Part shown: positions 25,652 through 34,613 of the stretch, one piece after another
How the letters are laid out: every line of letters begins with the position of its first letter
Position numbering within the stretch: position 1 is the first letter of the stretch
DNA from: Paraburkholderia monticola
GTDB taxonomy: Bacteria; Pseudomonadota; Gammaproteobacteria; Burkholderiales; Burkholderiaceae
Reading direction: 5' to 3'
Assembly (NCBI RefSeq): GCF_001580545.1
Contig: NZ_LRBG01000035.1
Span: 124,001 to 188,000, forward strand
Length of the DNA stretch: 64,000 nt
Notes under the pieces: model-generated
Seen by the model: the letters and a program-made list of their open reading frames with translations, nothing else
Databases searched by the model: none
What the model was told of the DNA's origin: nothing
Program-made: the position numbers and the translations under genes

Positions 25652-26869
25652 GTGAACGACATCGACCATCGTGTACTGGGCAATAAGCTCGATCTTTTTC
25701 ATCAGCAGGAAGAGGGCGCCGGCATGGTTTTCTGGCACCCGCGTGGCTGGACGCTGTATCGCGTGCTCGAAGATTATGTGCGGGCGCGCATGCGTCGCGC
25801 GGGCTTCCGCGAGATTCGCACGCCGCAATTGCTGGCGCGCTCGCTGTGGGAAAGAAGCGGCCATTGGGAAAAGTTCGGCGGCGCGATGTACTCGCTTGCG
25901 GACGCCGAGGAAGGCCGTGCGCTTTGTCTGAAACCGATGAGCTGTCCTTGTCACGTGCAGGTGTTCAATCAGCGTGTGCGTTCGTATCGCGAGTTGCCGG
26001 TGCGTTATAGCGAGTTCGGCGCGTGTCATCGTGATGAGCCGTCGGGGTCACTCGAAGGTTTGAAACGTACGCGCGCGTTCGTGCAGGACGACGCGCATGT
26101 GTTCTGCGCGGCGGCGCATATCGAGGCGGAGGTCGGACGCTTCTGCGCGCTGTTGCGCGACGTGTATGCGAATCTCGGCTTTCCGGCGTTCAAGGTTGCA
26201 CTGGCGACGCGGCCCGCGTCGCGGGCTGGCGGCGAGCAGACGTGGGATCGCGCGGAAGCGGCATTGGCCCATGCCGCGCACGCGGCGGGGCTCGAATTCG
26301 ATGTACTCGCCGGAGAGGGTGCGTTCTACGGACCCAAACTCGAATTCCAATTGACGGATAGTCGCGCGCGCAGTTGGCAGTGCGGGACGGTCCAGCTCGA
26401 CTTCGTGTTGCCTGAGCGGCTCGATGCGGAGTTCGTCAATGAGCGCAATGAACGCGAGCGTCCGGTGATGATTCATCACGCGGTGCTAGGCAGTATGGAG
26501 CGGTTCATCGCGATGCTGCTCGAGCATGACGACGGGTGGATGCCAGCTTGGCTCGCGCCGGAGCAGGTTGTCGTGGCTTCGATCAGCGATGCGAGTTTGA
26601 GTTATGCGCACGAGATCTTGCAGGCGCTCGAAGACGCTGGGGTGCGAGCGGTGGTCGACGGACGGCCCGAGAGACTGGAGAAGAAGATTGTCGATGCGAG
26701 GGAGAAGCGCGCGCCTTTTCTCGTTGTCGTGGGGAAGAGGGAGGCGGCGAACAGGAGGGTTAGTGTGCGGCGGTCGAGGGACGGGGCACAGTTGGAGTTT
26801 GATTTGGGGGAGGGGGTGGAGTATTTGAGGGAAAAGGGCATGGTGCCCGGTGCGTCGGCTGGAGCCTGA
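25652..26869 (+). CDS. Threonyl-tRNA synthetase paralogue lacking TGS and editing domains
   Basis: About 405 residues against roughly 640 for standard ThrRS. It contains only the class II catalytic core and the C-terminal anticodon-binding domain (about 305-395). Zinc ligands are present: Cys98 (MSCPCH), His149 (QDDAHVF) and His275 (MIHHAV). Motif 2 Arg127 (CHRDEPSGSL) and motif 3 (GSMERF, Arg284) are intact, so it should activate Thr. The N-terminal TGS and Ser-editing domains are absent, not merely mutated. The GTG at 25652 has GGAG at seven bases; an ATG at 25646 leaves only one base. A Thr-rich leader precedes it. Such stand-alone copies may replace the main enzyme under stress or inhibitor exposure, an inference. 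Confidence 0.9.
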   Translation: MNDIDHRVLGNKLDLFHQQEEGAGMVFWHPRGWTLYRVLEDYVRARMRRAGFREIRTPQLLARSLWERSGHWEKFGGAMYSLADAEEGRALCLKPMSCPCHVQVFNQRVRSYRELPVRYSEFGACHRDEPSGSLEGLKRTRAFVQDDAHVFCAAAHIEAEVGRFCALLRDVYANLGFPAFKVALATRPASRAGGEQTWDRAEAALAHAAHAAGLEFDVLAGEGAFYGPKLEFQLTDSRARSWQCGTVQLDFVLPERLDAEFVNERNERERPVMIHHAVLGSMERFIAMLLEHDDGWMPAWLAPEQVVVASISDASLSYAHEILQALEDAGVRAVVDGRPERLEKKIVDAREKRAPFLVVVGKREAANRRVSVRRSRDGAQLEFDLGEGVEYLREKGMVPGASAGA

Positions 26870-26889
26870 CATGGGGCGATCGCATCGCG

Positions 26890-27273
26890 TCAATCCTTCG
26901 GCAAACCAGACCTGCCTCGCCGCTGGCGCGGCTTCGGCTCCACCCCCACCCGCGGATCGCGCGCCAGCACAAGTGCCGCCAATTGCTCTGCCGTGTCTTC
27001 GAACGCCGGATCCTCCTGCGGCACATAGAGCCATTTCCCGAGCACCGGGTGAGGGCGCAACGCAGGCATCTCGGCAATCAGCGCGGCATGGCGATCCTGC
27101 GATGTACAGACGAGCAGCCCATTCCACGGCTTGTCGCGATCGGCCGCGACCAGACACAACAGCCCATCGACATACGCCGCGTCGCTACCGAACATCCGTC
27201 GACTCACGTATGTCGGTTCGCGTTCGAACGCGTCGAAGATCCAGAGGAGCGAATTGCTGATCGAAGAAGGCAT
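26890..27273 (-). CDS. TfoX N-terminal-like hypothetical protein
   Basis: 127 residues. The segment SRRMFGSDAAYVDGLLCLVA resembles the start of TfoX-N/MmcQ-like domains (RRMFG...Y.dG), and GKWLYVPQEDPAFEDTAEQLAALVLARDP fits the C-terminal part of this small fold. The tail is basic (KPRQRRGRSG). TfoX-N proteins lack a known enzymatic role. It converges with the ThrRS gene and is divergent from the AraC/GyrI gene at 27426. Confidence 0.65.
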   Translation of the reverse strand: MPSSISNSLLWIFDAFEREPTYVSRRMFGSDAAYVDGLLCLVAADRDKPWNGLLVCTSQDRHAALIAEMPALRPHPVLGKWLYVPQEDPAFEDTAEQLAALVLARDPRVGVEPKPRQRRGRSGLPKD

Positions 27274-27425
27274 CGGACGGAAACCTCAGGAAGCGGGGGC
27301 GGATGAAGATAAGTCTACGTAAATTCTCCGGGCTCGGGCAGCGAGCCGATCAAGATCGAGCAAGTCCGGCTAGGTAAGATGTGCCCCACCTCGGCGACCA
27401 TATCGGAACTCGCACGATCCAGACC

Positions 27426-28298
27426 ATGCAAGCTCACACAGACGCCACCGCTGCCTACACGAAGCGCTTCGAAGCCGTTCTCGCCTATATCGACGCAAAC
27501 CTCGAAGGCGATCTATCGGTCGACGCGCTCAGCCGCATCGCAAACTTTTCGATGTTTCATTTTCATCGACAGTTTGCCGCGTACGTCGGCGTGCCCGTCG
27601 CCCGCTATGTGCAACTGATGCGCTTGCGTCGCGCGGCCCGTAGTCTCGCGTCGCAGGCGTCGTGCTCGGTGCTCGATGCCGCGCTCGACGCCGGCTTCGA
27701 GAGTCCCGAGGCTTTTAGCCGCGCGTTCAAGCGTGCGTTCGGCACTGCGCCGAGCGCGTTCCGGCGGCGTCCGACATGGCAAATCTGGAGTGCGAATTTT
27801 ATCGTTCCCTATCTTTCGAGGAAACTGACCATGCAAGTGAAGATCGTCGATTTTGCTGATACCCGCGTTGCCGCGCTCGAACACCGTGGTCCGCCAGGCC
27901 TCGTCAACCTGAGTGTGCGCAAGTTCATCGACTGGCGTATTCAAAGCGGACAATCGCCGGTGGAGTCGAGCCGTACATTCGGTATTCCGCGCGGCAATCC
28001 GGACACGGTGCCAGAGGCGGAATTCCGCTTCGATATCTGCGGCGAGATCGATGAGCCCGTCGCGTCGAATGCTTATGGCGTGCGCGAACTCGTCATTCCG
28101 GGCGGACGGTGCGCCGTGGTTCGGCACACCGGATCGACCGACCACATCGGCGAAACGATCTATCCGATCTATCGCGACTGGCTACCTTCGAGTGGAGAAG
28201 AATTGCGGGACCAACCCCTGTTTTTCCAGTATCTGAGTGTCTATCCTGAGACGCCGCTCGCGCAGTGGCAGACGGATATTTATATCCCATTGGTGTGA
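27426..28298 (+). CDS. AraC family regulator with GyrI-like effector domain
   Basis: 290 residues. The N-terminal two helix-turn-helix units (about residues 10-105) read FEAVLAYIDANLEGDLSVDALSRIANFSMFHFHRQF and AALDAGFESPEAFSRAFKRAFGTAPSAFRRR. The C-terminal half is a GyrI-like/AraC effector-binding domain starting MQVKIVDFADTRVAALEHRGPP and ending ETPLAQWQTDIYIPL. This is the architecture of Rob and related regulators that bind drugs or other small ligands. It is followed by an MHS transporter gene in the same direction after 348 bases. Confidence 0.9.
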   Translation: MQAHTDATAAYTKRFEAVLAYIDANLEGDLSVDALSRIANFSMFHFHRQFAAYVGVPVARYVQLMRLRRAARSLASQASCSVLDAALDAGFESPEAFSRAFKRAFGTAPSAFRRRPTWQIWSANFIVPYLSRKLTMQVKIVDFADTRVAALEHRGPPGLVNLSVRKFIDWRIQSGQSPVESSRTFGIPRGNPDTVPEAEFRFDICGEIDEPVASNAYGVRELVIPGGRCAVVRHTGSTDHIGETIYPIYRDWLPSSGEELRDQPLFFQYLSVYPETPLAQWQTDIYIPLV

Positions 28299-28646
28299 TT
28301 GGGATGGGGCGGAATAGGTGTCATCTCACAGTCCGCCCCGCTTCCTGTTTCAATCTGATTTCGGCATATCGATTCAATTTTCGCATCGGTATCAATTGCA
28401 TTGAAACGATGAATGGCTTATTCATGGCCAGTAAAAAATGCAAATGCGAAACATAAATCTGGAATAGAGCCTTAACCTTTGCGAATAGTGATTCGAGCGC
28501 GAATTTTATTTAGCCAGGCTGGCAGCCATAACAGTAGCGGCCAAGGCGATTTCGCGGTTTGTACTTCGCCTTATCGCCGGAACCACCGCATACCATAACT
28601 GTCACAAAAAAATATCACTGTCCCTTTGCATTTGGGGAGATATCAA
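28299..28646. other. AT-rich intergenic region before the MHS transporter
   Basis: This 348-base gap is visibly AT-richer than its neighbours and contains short mirrored elements such as GTATCAATTGCATTGAAAC. It should hold the promoter of the transporter gene. No specific operator could be assigned, and no gene is supported. Confidence 0.45.
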
Positions 28647-30011
28647 ATGGCTGCCACGCAATCAGGGTCAATGACCCTCTCCGATGAGGAGGCTCGGCGC
28701 CAATTGCGCCGCGCTGTCATCGCCAGCACGATTGGTACCACGATCGAATGGTATGACTTCTTCCTGTATAGCATCGTCACGGGTCTCATATTCGCGAAGC
28801 TGTATTTTCCGGATTCGGACCCGCTCGTCGGCACACTCCAGGCTTTTCTGATTTATGCGGTCGGCTTTATCGCACGGCCAGTGGGCGCCGCCATTTTCGG
28901 TCACTATGGCGATCGCATCGGGCGTAAAGCCACGCTAATCGTGACGCTATTGCTGATGGGACTCGCGACGTTTGCGGTGGGCTTTGTTCCAACCTACGCG
29001 TCGATCGGTATCTGGGGGGCAGTCTTGCTCACGGTGCTGCGCTTCATTCAGGGTGTGGGTGTAGGCGGCGAATGGGGTGGTTCGGTGCTGATGTCGATGG
29101 AATGGGCTCGCACCAACAAGCATCGCGGATTCGTCGCGTCTTGGCCGCAATTCGGCGTACCGGCCGGATTGTTCGTCGCGAACCTGGTGGTGCTGGGCAC
29201 GAGCCAGATCTCCGGCAGCGCATTTGTCACATGGGGCTGGCGCGTGCCGTTCTTCCTCAGTATCGTGCTGGTCGCGATCGGCCTTTATATACGCTTGAGT
29301 ATTCTCGAGACGCCGATCTTCGCGAAGCTGCTCGCTGAGCGCAGGATCGAAAAAGCGCCGATGCGTGAAGTCATCCGGCGGCAGCCGAAAGACATTCTTC
29401 TATCGGCGCTCGCGCGCATGGCCGAACAGGCGCCTTTCTATATTTTCACAGCCTTTATATTTACCTATGGCGTGATGAGGCTGGGCGTCTCACGTGACCT
29501 GCTGCTGATGGCGGTGCTGGCCGCAGCAGTGCTGGAACTATTTACGATCCCGCTCTTTGGTCACGTGTCCGATCTGATCGGACGCCGACGCATGTACGTG
29601 ATCGGCGCCGCTCTTGCAGGGCTATTCGGCTTCCTTTACTTTTTCATGCTGGGCACGCGTGACCCGGTATGGATCTTTATGGCCATCGTGCTCTCGCTGG
29701 TGCCGCATGCAATGATGTACGGTCCCCAAGCCGCGTTGATCGCCGAGTCGTTTACGGGGCGCTTGCGTTACAGCGGTGCGTCGATGGGCTATCAGTTGGC
29801 TTCCGTTATTGCCGGCGGTCCGGCGCCGTTGATCGCGACCGCGCTGTACGCTTATTTCCATTCGGGCTTTGCCGTGGCGTGGTATGTCTTCGCGTGCGGC
29901 GTGATCAGCGTCGCCGCCGCGATGCGATTGGGCGATCGCACGAACAAGGACATTTCGCGGGAATACGACGACGTGCATGCGATGCATGATCCGAGACATG
30001 CCCATCCGTGA
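28647..30011 (+). CDS. MFS transporter, metabolite:H+ symporter (MHS) family
   Basis: 454 residues with twelve predicted membrane segments. The opening RRAVIASTIGTTIEWYDFFLY and the loop 2 motif GDRIGRKATLI are diagnostic of MHS transporters such as KgtP, ShiA and ProP, which import dicarboxylates, shikimate or osmolytes with protons. GGGGAGATATCAA precedes the ATG at 28647. AraC/GyrI genes lie on either side, and one or both may regulate it. Substrate unknown. Confidence 0.92.
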   Translation: MAATQSGSMTLSDEEARRQLRRAVIASTIGTTIEWYDFFLYSIVTGLIFAKLYFPDSDPLVGTLQAFLIYAVGFIARPVGAAIFGHYGDRIGRKATLIVTLLLMGLATFAVGFVPTYASIGIWGAVLLTVLRFIQGVGVGGEWGGSVLMSMEWARTNKHRGFVASWPQFGVPAGLFVANLVVLGTSQISGSAFVTWGWRVPFFLSIVLVAIGLYIRLSILETPIFAKLLAERRIEKAPMREVIRRQPKDILLSALARMAEQAPFYIFTAFIFTYGVMRLGVSRDLLLMAVLAAAVLELFTIPLFGHVSDLIGRRRMYVIGAALAGLFGFLYFFMLGTRDPVWIFMAIVLSLVPHAMMYGPQAALIAESFTGRLRYSGASMGYQLASVIAGGPAPLIATALYAYFHSGFAVAWYVFACGVISVAAAMRLGDRTNKDISREYDDVHAMHDPRHAHP

Positions 30012-30013
30012 GC

Positions 30014-30067
30014 GATCGATCGGACGCGGCGGATGGCCGGCCGCAGCGGCCGTCCGCCTGATCGATC
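30014..30067. terminator. Bidirectional terminator-like hairpin
   Basis: Between convergent genes, GATCGATC (30014-30021 and 30060-30067) encloses GGCGGATGGCC (30028-30038) pairing with GGCCGTCCGCC (30048-30058) with one G-T pair. The strong GC stem lies directly after the transporter stop and before the AraC stop. There is no clear T-run. Confidence 0.6.
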
Positions 30068-30068
30068 A

Positions 30069-30902
30069 TCAACTCTTCAACGGCAGCCAGATTTCGACGC
30101 CACCCATCCCCGTCACCGGATCGAACTGTTCGCCATAGCGCTCGAAATGCGGTGCATCGGCTGGCACGTGCCCTGAGGCGGGCAACCACTGATTCCAGAT
30201 CGTATTCATCGTGCGGCGAATACTCGAGATGTGCTCGCGATGACTGAACACCGCATACCGTTGCGCAACGATGCGTAGACGGCTCAGCTCTGGCGGCAAT
30301 GCCGAGAAATCACCGACCTCGGCGCCGCACATGTAGTCGAAGTTACCCTGTTCATCGGCGTTATAGCCAACGCCATAAGCAACCTTGCCGATCTGTCCCG
30401 GCACCTTGCCGAACAGCGGGCCAAAGCGCTGCCATTGCGACGGTATTGCCTTGCTGGTCTCGCACGTATAGCGCTCGCTCAGTCCCGCGACGAGAAACGG
30501 CTTGCCGTCTTCGAAGCGCGGCGGTTCCAGATGGGTCAGGAGGGTTTCGTCCATTTTGATCGGCTCCACGATGTTAAGGTTGTCGAGATGACCCCGCGCG
30601 CGCAGCGCGTCGGGCGTGAGCCCGAACTGTTCGCGAAACGCGCGCGTGAATGCTTCGTGAGAGCCGTAACCGGCATCGATGGCGAGCGCCAGGATGTCGG
30701 GCGCGCCGTCGGCGAGACGCCGCGCGGCCACGCTCAGGCGACGCCCGCGCAGGTAGCGCATCACCGATAGCCCGGTTGCCGCTTCGAACGCTCGCGCCAG
30801 ATGAAAGCGCGACACACATGCGCCGCGAGCGATGTCGTCGAGCGTCAACTCGCCGGCGAAGTGGCTTTCGATATACCAGAGCGCTTTGCCTACCGGGTTC
30901 AT
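30069..30902 (-). CDS. AraC family regulator with GyrI-like effector domain
   Basis: 277 residues. Residues 1-100 contain the AraC DNA-binding pair (ALWYIESHFAGELTLDDIARGACVSRFHLARAFE and AIDAGYGSHEAFTRAFREQFGLTPDALR). A GyrI-like domain follows from about residue 115 (MDETLLTHLEPPRFEDGKPFLVAGLSERY). The start MNPVGKALWYIE at 30902 matches the family; an ATG at 30914 would add four residues. It is a distant paralogue of the regulator at 27426, and both flank the MHS transporter. The C terminus ends in GGVEIWLPLK, typical for the domain. Confidence 0.9.
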   Translation of the reverse strand: MNPVGKALWYIESHFAGELTLDDIARGACVSRFHLARAFEAATGLSVMRYLRGRRLSVAARRLADGAPDILALAIDAGYGSHEAFTRAFREQFGLTPDALRARGHLDNLNIVEPIKMDETLLTHLEPPRFEDGKPFLVAGLSERYTCETSKAIPSQWQRFGPLFGKVPGQIGKVAYGVGYNADEQGNFDYMCGAEVGDFSALPPELSRLRIVAQRYAVFSHREHISSIRRTMNTIWNQWLPASGHVPADAPHFERYGEQFDPVTGMGGVEIWLPLKS

Positions 30903-30947
30903 CTCGCCTCTCATGTCAGCATGGAGCCAGCATAGCCAGCGGCGAAT

Positions 30948-32441
30948 TTACGCGTTTGATCGCGCTTGCGGTTTTGTGGCCGCAGTGGTTGGCGGAGTCG
31001 AATCCGCTACATCACTATGCGCGCCCGCAGCACTACCCGCCTGACCCGGCCTCAACAACACCCCACCCAACACGCCAGCCACCGCCGCAAACACCGCTCC
31101 GGACAGAAACGCGACGTGATACCCGCTGTTCAGCGCAGCCGCCGCACTCGAGGACGCCAGCATCGCCTCGGTACGCGCCGCGGCAAGACTCGCGAGCACC
31201 GCGAGCCCGAGCGCGCCACCCATCATGAACGAGGTGTTGACGATGCCAGACGCGAGGCCCGAATCGGCGGGATCGACGTCGCTCATCGCGGCGAGCAGCA
31301 GCGGATTGAATGCGATGCCCGCGCCGACGCCGAGCAGGATCATGCCTGGCAACACGTCGGGCACGAAGCTGCCGTCGACGGGCGCACGCGCGAACAGCGC
31401 CAGCCCGCATGCCGCGAACAGCAGGCCCGCCGCGAGCGGTCGACGCAGCCCGAAGCGCATCACGACACGCGCCGACAGGCCGAGCGAAAACAGTCCCATG
31501 ATCAGGTTCGCGGGCAGAAACGCGAGCCCGACCTGCAACGGTCGATAGCCGAGCACGCGTTGCAGATACAGCGCTGAAATGAAGAACCACGCGAACATCG
31601 CCGCCGCCCACAACACGCCCACCACGTTCGCGGTCGCGACATTGCGCAAACGCAGCAGACCGAGCGGCATCAACGGGTGCTCGACTCGCGCCTCGATCAT
31701 GAGGAACGCGGCAAGCAGCGCGAGCGCGATCAGCAGCAGGCCGAGCGTTTGACCCGAGACCCAGCCAACTTCGTTGCCGTTGACGATCGCATAGACCGCG
31801 ATCATCAGCGATGCAGTCACGCTGAGCGCGCCGGCCACGTCGAGCCTTTCGCCGTGCGCGTGTCCGCGCGCAGCGGGCAGCAGCGCGAGGCACAGCGCAT
31901 ACACGGCGATGCCGATCGGCAGATTGACCAGAAAGATCCAATGCCAGCTGAGCAGGTTCGTCAGCAGTCCGCCGAGCAGCACGCCGATGCTGCCGCCACC
32001 CGCGCAGACGAAGCCGTACACGCCCATCGCTTTCGCGCGTTCGTCGGGCTCGGTGAACAGATTCATGATCAGCGACAACGACACCGCCGAGACGATCGCG
32101 CCGCCCAGGCCCTGCACGGCGCGCGCGGCGACCAGCAGCACTTGGGAGTTCGCGAGGCCGCAAGCGAGCGAAGCGAGCGTGAACAGCGTAATACCGCAGA
32201 GAAACAGCTTGCGGTGACCGTACAGATCGCCGAGCCTTCCGCCGAGCAGCAGGCAGCCGCCGAAGGTCAGCATGTAGGCGTTGACGACCCAGACGAGCGA
32301 GGTTTCGCTAAAGCCGAGATCGGCTGCGATGGACGGCAGCGCGACATTCACGATGGTCGTGTCGAGCACGATCATCAGCACGCCGAGGCAGAGCACGATC
32401 AGTGCGAGCCAGCGCTGCTTGCCGTGGAGGGAATGGGTCAT
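30948..32441 (-). CDS. DHA2 family MFS drug exporter (EmrB/QacA type)
   Basis: 497 residues with about fourteen membrane segments. The N terminus LALIVLCLGVLMIVLDTTIVNVALPSIAADLGFSETSLVWVVNAY is the classic EmrB/QacA opening (motif D1). The loop GGRLGDLYGHRKLFL is motif A, and the antiporter motif C region is GGGSIGVLLGGLLTN. The C-terminal tail is Ala/Thr/Ser-rich. DHA2 proteins export drugs by proton antiport. The start MTHSLHGKQRW at 32441 fits the family better than an upstream in-frame ATG. No EmrA partner is adjacent. Confidence 0.92.
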   Translation of the reverse strand: MTHSLHGKQRWLALIVLCLGVLMIVLDTTIVNVALPSIAADLGFSETSLVWVVNAYMLTFGGCLLLGGRLGDLYGHRKLFLCGITLFTLASLACGLANSQVLLVAARAVQGLGGAIVSAVSLSLIMNLFTEPDERAKAMGVYGFVCAGGGSIGVLLGGLLTNLLSWHWIFLVNLPIGIAVYALCLALLPAARGHAHGERLDVAGALSVTASLMIAVYAIVNGNEVGWVSGQTLGLLLIALALLAAFLMIEARVEHPLMPLGLLRLRNVATANVVGVLWAAAMFAWFFISALYLQRVLGYRPLQVGLAFLPANLIMGLFSLGLSARVVMRFGLRRPLAAGLLFAACGLALFARAPVDGSFVPDVLPGMILLGVGAGIAFNPLLLAAMSDVDPADSGLASGIVNTSFMMGGALGLAVLASLAAARTEAMLASSSAAAALNSGYHVAFLSGAVFAAVAGVLGGVLLRPGQAGSAAGAHSDVADSTPPTTAATKPQARSNA

Positions 32442-32554
32442 GCGGGCGCCCCCTTTTACGCGGGTCCTGGCGATTGCTGACGATGGGCTTTCGAGTCTAG
32501 CACCCGCGCATTTCGCGTCCAACTACGAAATCCTGGGCGGCGCGCCGTCCCGCG

Positions 32555-33229
32555 TCAATCGCCGCCGAGAATCTCGTATTTTCCGCCGCGTTCGAGCGCG
32601 CGCTGATACGCGGGCCGCGCGTGAATACGCTGCAAGAACGCGCCGATCGCGGGCAATTGCGCGGTCGCGCCACGCGCGGTGGCGGCTTCGAGTGGGAAGC
32701 TCATTTGCACATCCGCCGCGGTGAAGTCGTTGCCGGCGAACCAGCCGGTCGCGCCGAGCTCCTTGTCGATATAGCCGAGATGCAACCGCAATTGCGGATC
32801 GACGAAGTTCGCTTGCAGGTTCGTCGCAATCTTGCGTGCGATCGGCTTCGCGAAGAACGGCATCCGCGCATTGCCGATGCGTCGGGCGATGAGCTTGAGC
32901 AGCAGCGGTGGCATCGCCGAGCCTTCCGCGTAGTGCAGCCAGTAGGTGTAGCGCAACCGTTCCGGCGTGCCTGGTTGCGGCGCGAAACGCCCCGCACCGT
33001 ACCGGTCGACGAGGTACTCGATGATCGCGCCGGACTCTGCGATCGTGAGGCCATCGTCGGTGATCACGGGCGACTTGCCGAGCGGATGCACGGCGCGCAG
33101 TTCGGGCGGCGCGAGCATCGTCTTTGGATCGCGCTCGTAACGCTTGATCTCGTACGGCACGCCAAGCTCTTCGAGCAGCCACAGCACGCGTTGCGAGCGG
33201 GAGTTGTTCAGATGATGGACGGTGAGCAT
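32555..33229 (-). CDS. Glutathione S-transferase family protein
   Basis: 224 residues. The thioredoxin-like N-terminal domain (MLTVHHLNNSRSQRVLWLLEELGVPYEIKRY) has the SRSQR start of the bacterial GST group in which Ser serves the thiolate, plus GKSPVITDDGLTIAESGAIIEYL for glutathione binding. The all-helical C-terminal domain follows from about residue 88. It lies downstream of the abm operon after a strong hairpin, so co-transcription is doubtful. Confidence 0.9.
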   Translation of the reverse strand: MLTVHHLNNSRSQRVLWLLEELGVPYEIKRYERDPKTMLAPPELRAVHPLGKSPVITDDGLTIAESGAIIEYLVDRYGAGRFAPQPGTPERLRYTYWLHYAEGSAMPPLLLKLIARRIGNARMPFFAKPIARKIATNLQANFVDPQLRLHLGYIDKELGATGWFAGNDFTAADVQMSFPLEAATARGATAQLPAIGAFLQRIHARPAYQRALERGGKYEILGGD

Positions 33230-33309
33230 GGTCGGCCGATGGAGGTGGTGGGAGCGTCACATGATAGGCATGGCGTGTCGAGGCAGGCTTCTAGTCGATG
33301 CTATACACC

Positions 33310-33344
33310 TTCGACGGCTCGCTATTCCATGTCGAGCCGTCGAA
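33310..33344. terminator. 12-bp inverted repeat after the abm operon
   Basis: TTCGACGGCTCG pairs perfectly with CGAGCCGTCGAA across an 11-base loop, just after the stop of the last abm-operon gene on the minus strand. It lacks a T-run but is well placed as a 3' stem for the operon transcript. Confidence 0.5.
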
Positions 33345-33356
33345 GACACCGCATCG

Positions 33357-34580
33357 TTACACCTTCGATTTGCTTCCCATCAACGCATTCGACGGCAACG
33401 TCTCATCCAGCAACTTCTTCGCGCTTTCAATCCCCGCCACCGGCAAGCCCTCGGGATTGAGCAGCCCCACCTGCACGAGCACCGAAGCCTGATCCCAATA
33501 GATGTGCTCGTTATAGAGCTTGTCGCCACGGAAGCACACCACGGCGAGCATCGGCACCTCGAAGTACTTGCCGGTCGGCGCGACACCCGGCAACAGCCAG
33601 TCGATCTCGCAGCTATGCGTGCAGCTGAAGATGAATTCATCGACGATGCGATCCGAGCCGATCGTGCGCGAAATCGGAATCAGCTTCGTGTCCGGCGGGT
33701 TCGAGTTGACGAAGTGATGCGTGTAGAAGCGCTTCAGATTGTCGTGCCCGACGCCGCCCGTCATCGTCGGCACATGGTTGACGTAGGGTTGCGCGACCAT
33801 CGTCGGCATCACCGCGTCGACGTCGCGTGTCGCGAACTCGTGATAGCAATGCGCTTCCCATAGCGCGTTCAGATCGTAGACCGGACCGAGCACCTTGCGC
33901 AGCAGCGCGAGCGTGCGCGAGTACGCCATCATCGCGGCGGGCTTGTCGTAGTGCTTGCGCTGCGGCGCCGCGAACGCGTGATCGCAACCGGGGTACACGT
34001 ATTGCTCGATCTGCGGCCGCGTGCGCAATGCGGCGCTAATGCGCTCGCGCGTTTCGGGCGGGCAATACGCGTCGTTTTCGGGGAAGTGAAACACCATCGG
34101 GCAGCGGATTGCCGGCACTTCCTCGAGATGCGCTTCGAGGCCCACGCCGTAGTAGCTGACCGCGCAATCGACGTCGGTGCGCGCCGCGCTCAGAAACGCG
34201 AGCTTGCCGCCGAGACAGTAGCCGACCACGCCAACCTTGCCCGCCTGCTCGGGTAGCTCGCGCAACGTGGCGACGGTGGCGGCGATGTCCTTGACCGCGA
34301 CATCAGCGTCGAACTGGCCCAGATAGCCGAGCGCTTCTTTCATGTCGGCGTCGCCGTATCCCAGCGACATGCCGGGCTTGATGCGCCAGAACAGATCGGG
34401 CACGAGCACGACGTAGCCTTCTTCGGCGTAGCGATCGGCGGTCGCTTTCATCGTGTCGTTGACGCCGAAGATTTCCTGCAGCAGCACGAGCCCCGGGCCA
34501 GAGCCCTGCGCAGGGCGCGCGACGTAAGCGTTGAAACGGCCGCCATCGTGGGCGACGACTTCGATGAAAGAGCCCGCCAT
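33357..34580 (-). CDS. Dienelactone hydrolase fused to a SnoaL-like domain
   Basis: 407 residues. Residues 1-230 are a dienelactone-hydrolase-type alpha/beta hydrolase with the Cys-Asp-His triad at about Cys122 (GYCLGGK), Asp170 (PENDAY) and His201 (GCDHAF), and Glu36 in LQEIFG. Residues 240-405 resemble a SnoaL/NTF2-like cone fold (LWEAHCYHEFATRDVDAVMPTM, then NEHIYWDQASVLVQVGLLNPEGLPV). The fusion is larger than stand-alone DLH (about 230 residues). It is the last gene of the abm operon, 33 bases after the CoA ligase. The hydrolase may open a lactone or ester product of the ring-reduced CoA thioesters, an inference. Confidence 0.88.
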   Translation of the reverse strand: MAGSFIEVVAHDGGRFNAYVARPAQGSGPGLVLLQEIFGVNDTMKATADRYAEEGYVVLVPDLFWRIKPGMSLGYGDADMKEALGYLGQFDADVAVKDIAATVATLRELPEQAGKVGVVGYCLGGKLAFLSAARTDVDCAVSYYGVGLEAHLEEVPAIRCPMVFHFPENDAYCPPETRERISAALRTRPQIEQYVYPGCDHAFAAPQRKHYDKPAAMMAYSRTLALLRKVLGPVYDLNALWEAHCYHEFATRDVDAVMPTMVAQPYVNHVPTMTGGVGHDNLKRFYTHHFVNSNPPDTKLIPISRTIGSDRIVDEFIFSCTHSCEIDWLLPGVAPTGKYFEVPMLAVVCFRGDKLYNEHIYWDQASVLVQVGLLNPEGLPVAGIESAKKLLDETLPSNALMGSKSKV

Positions 34581-34613
34581 GCAGTCTGCCTCCAGTCTCA
34601 CGAAAGATAGGGA

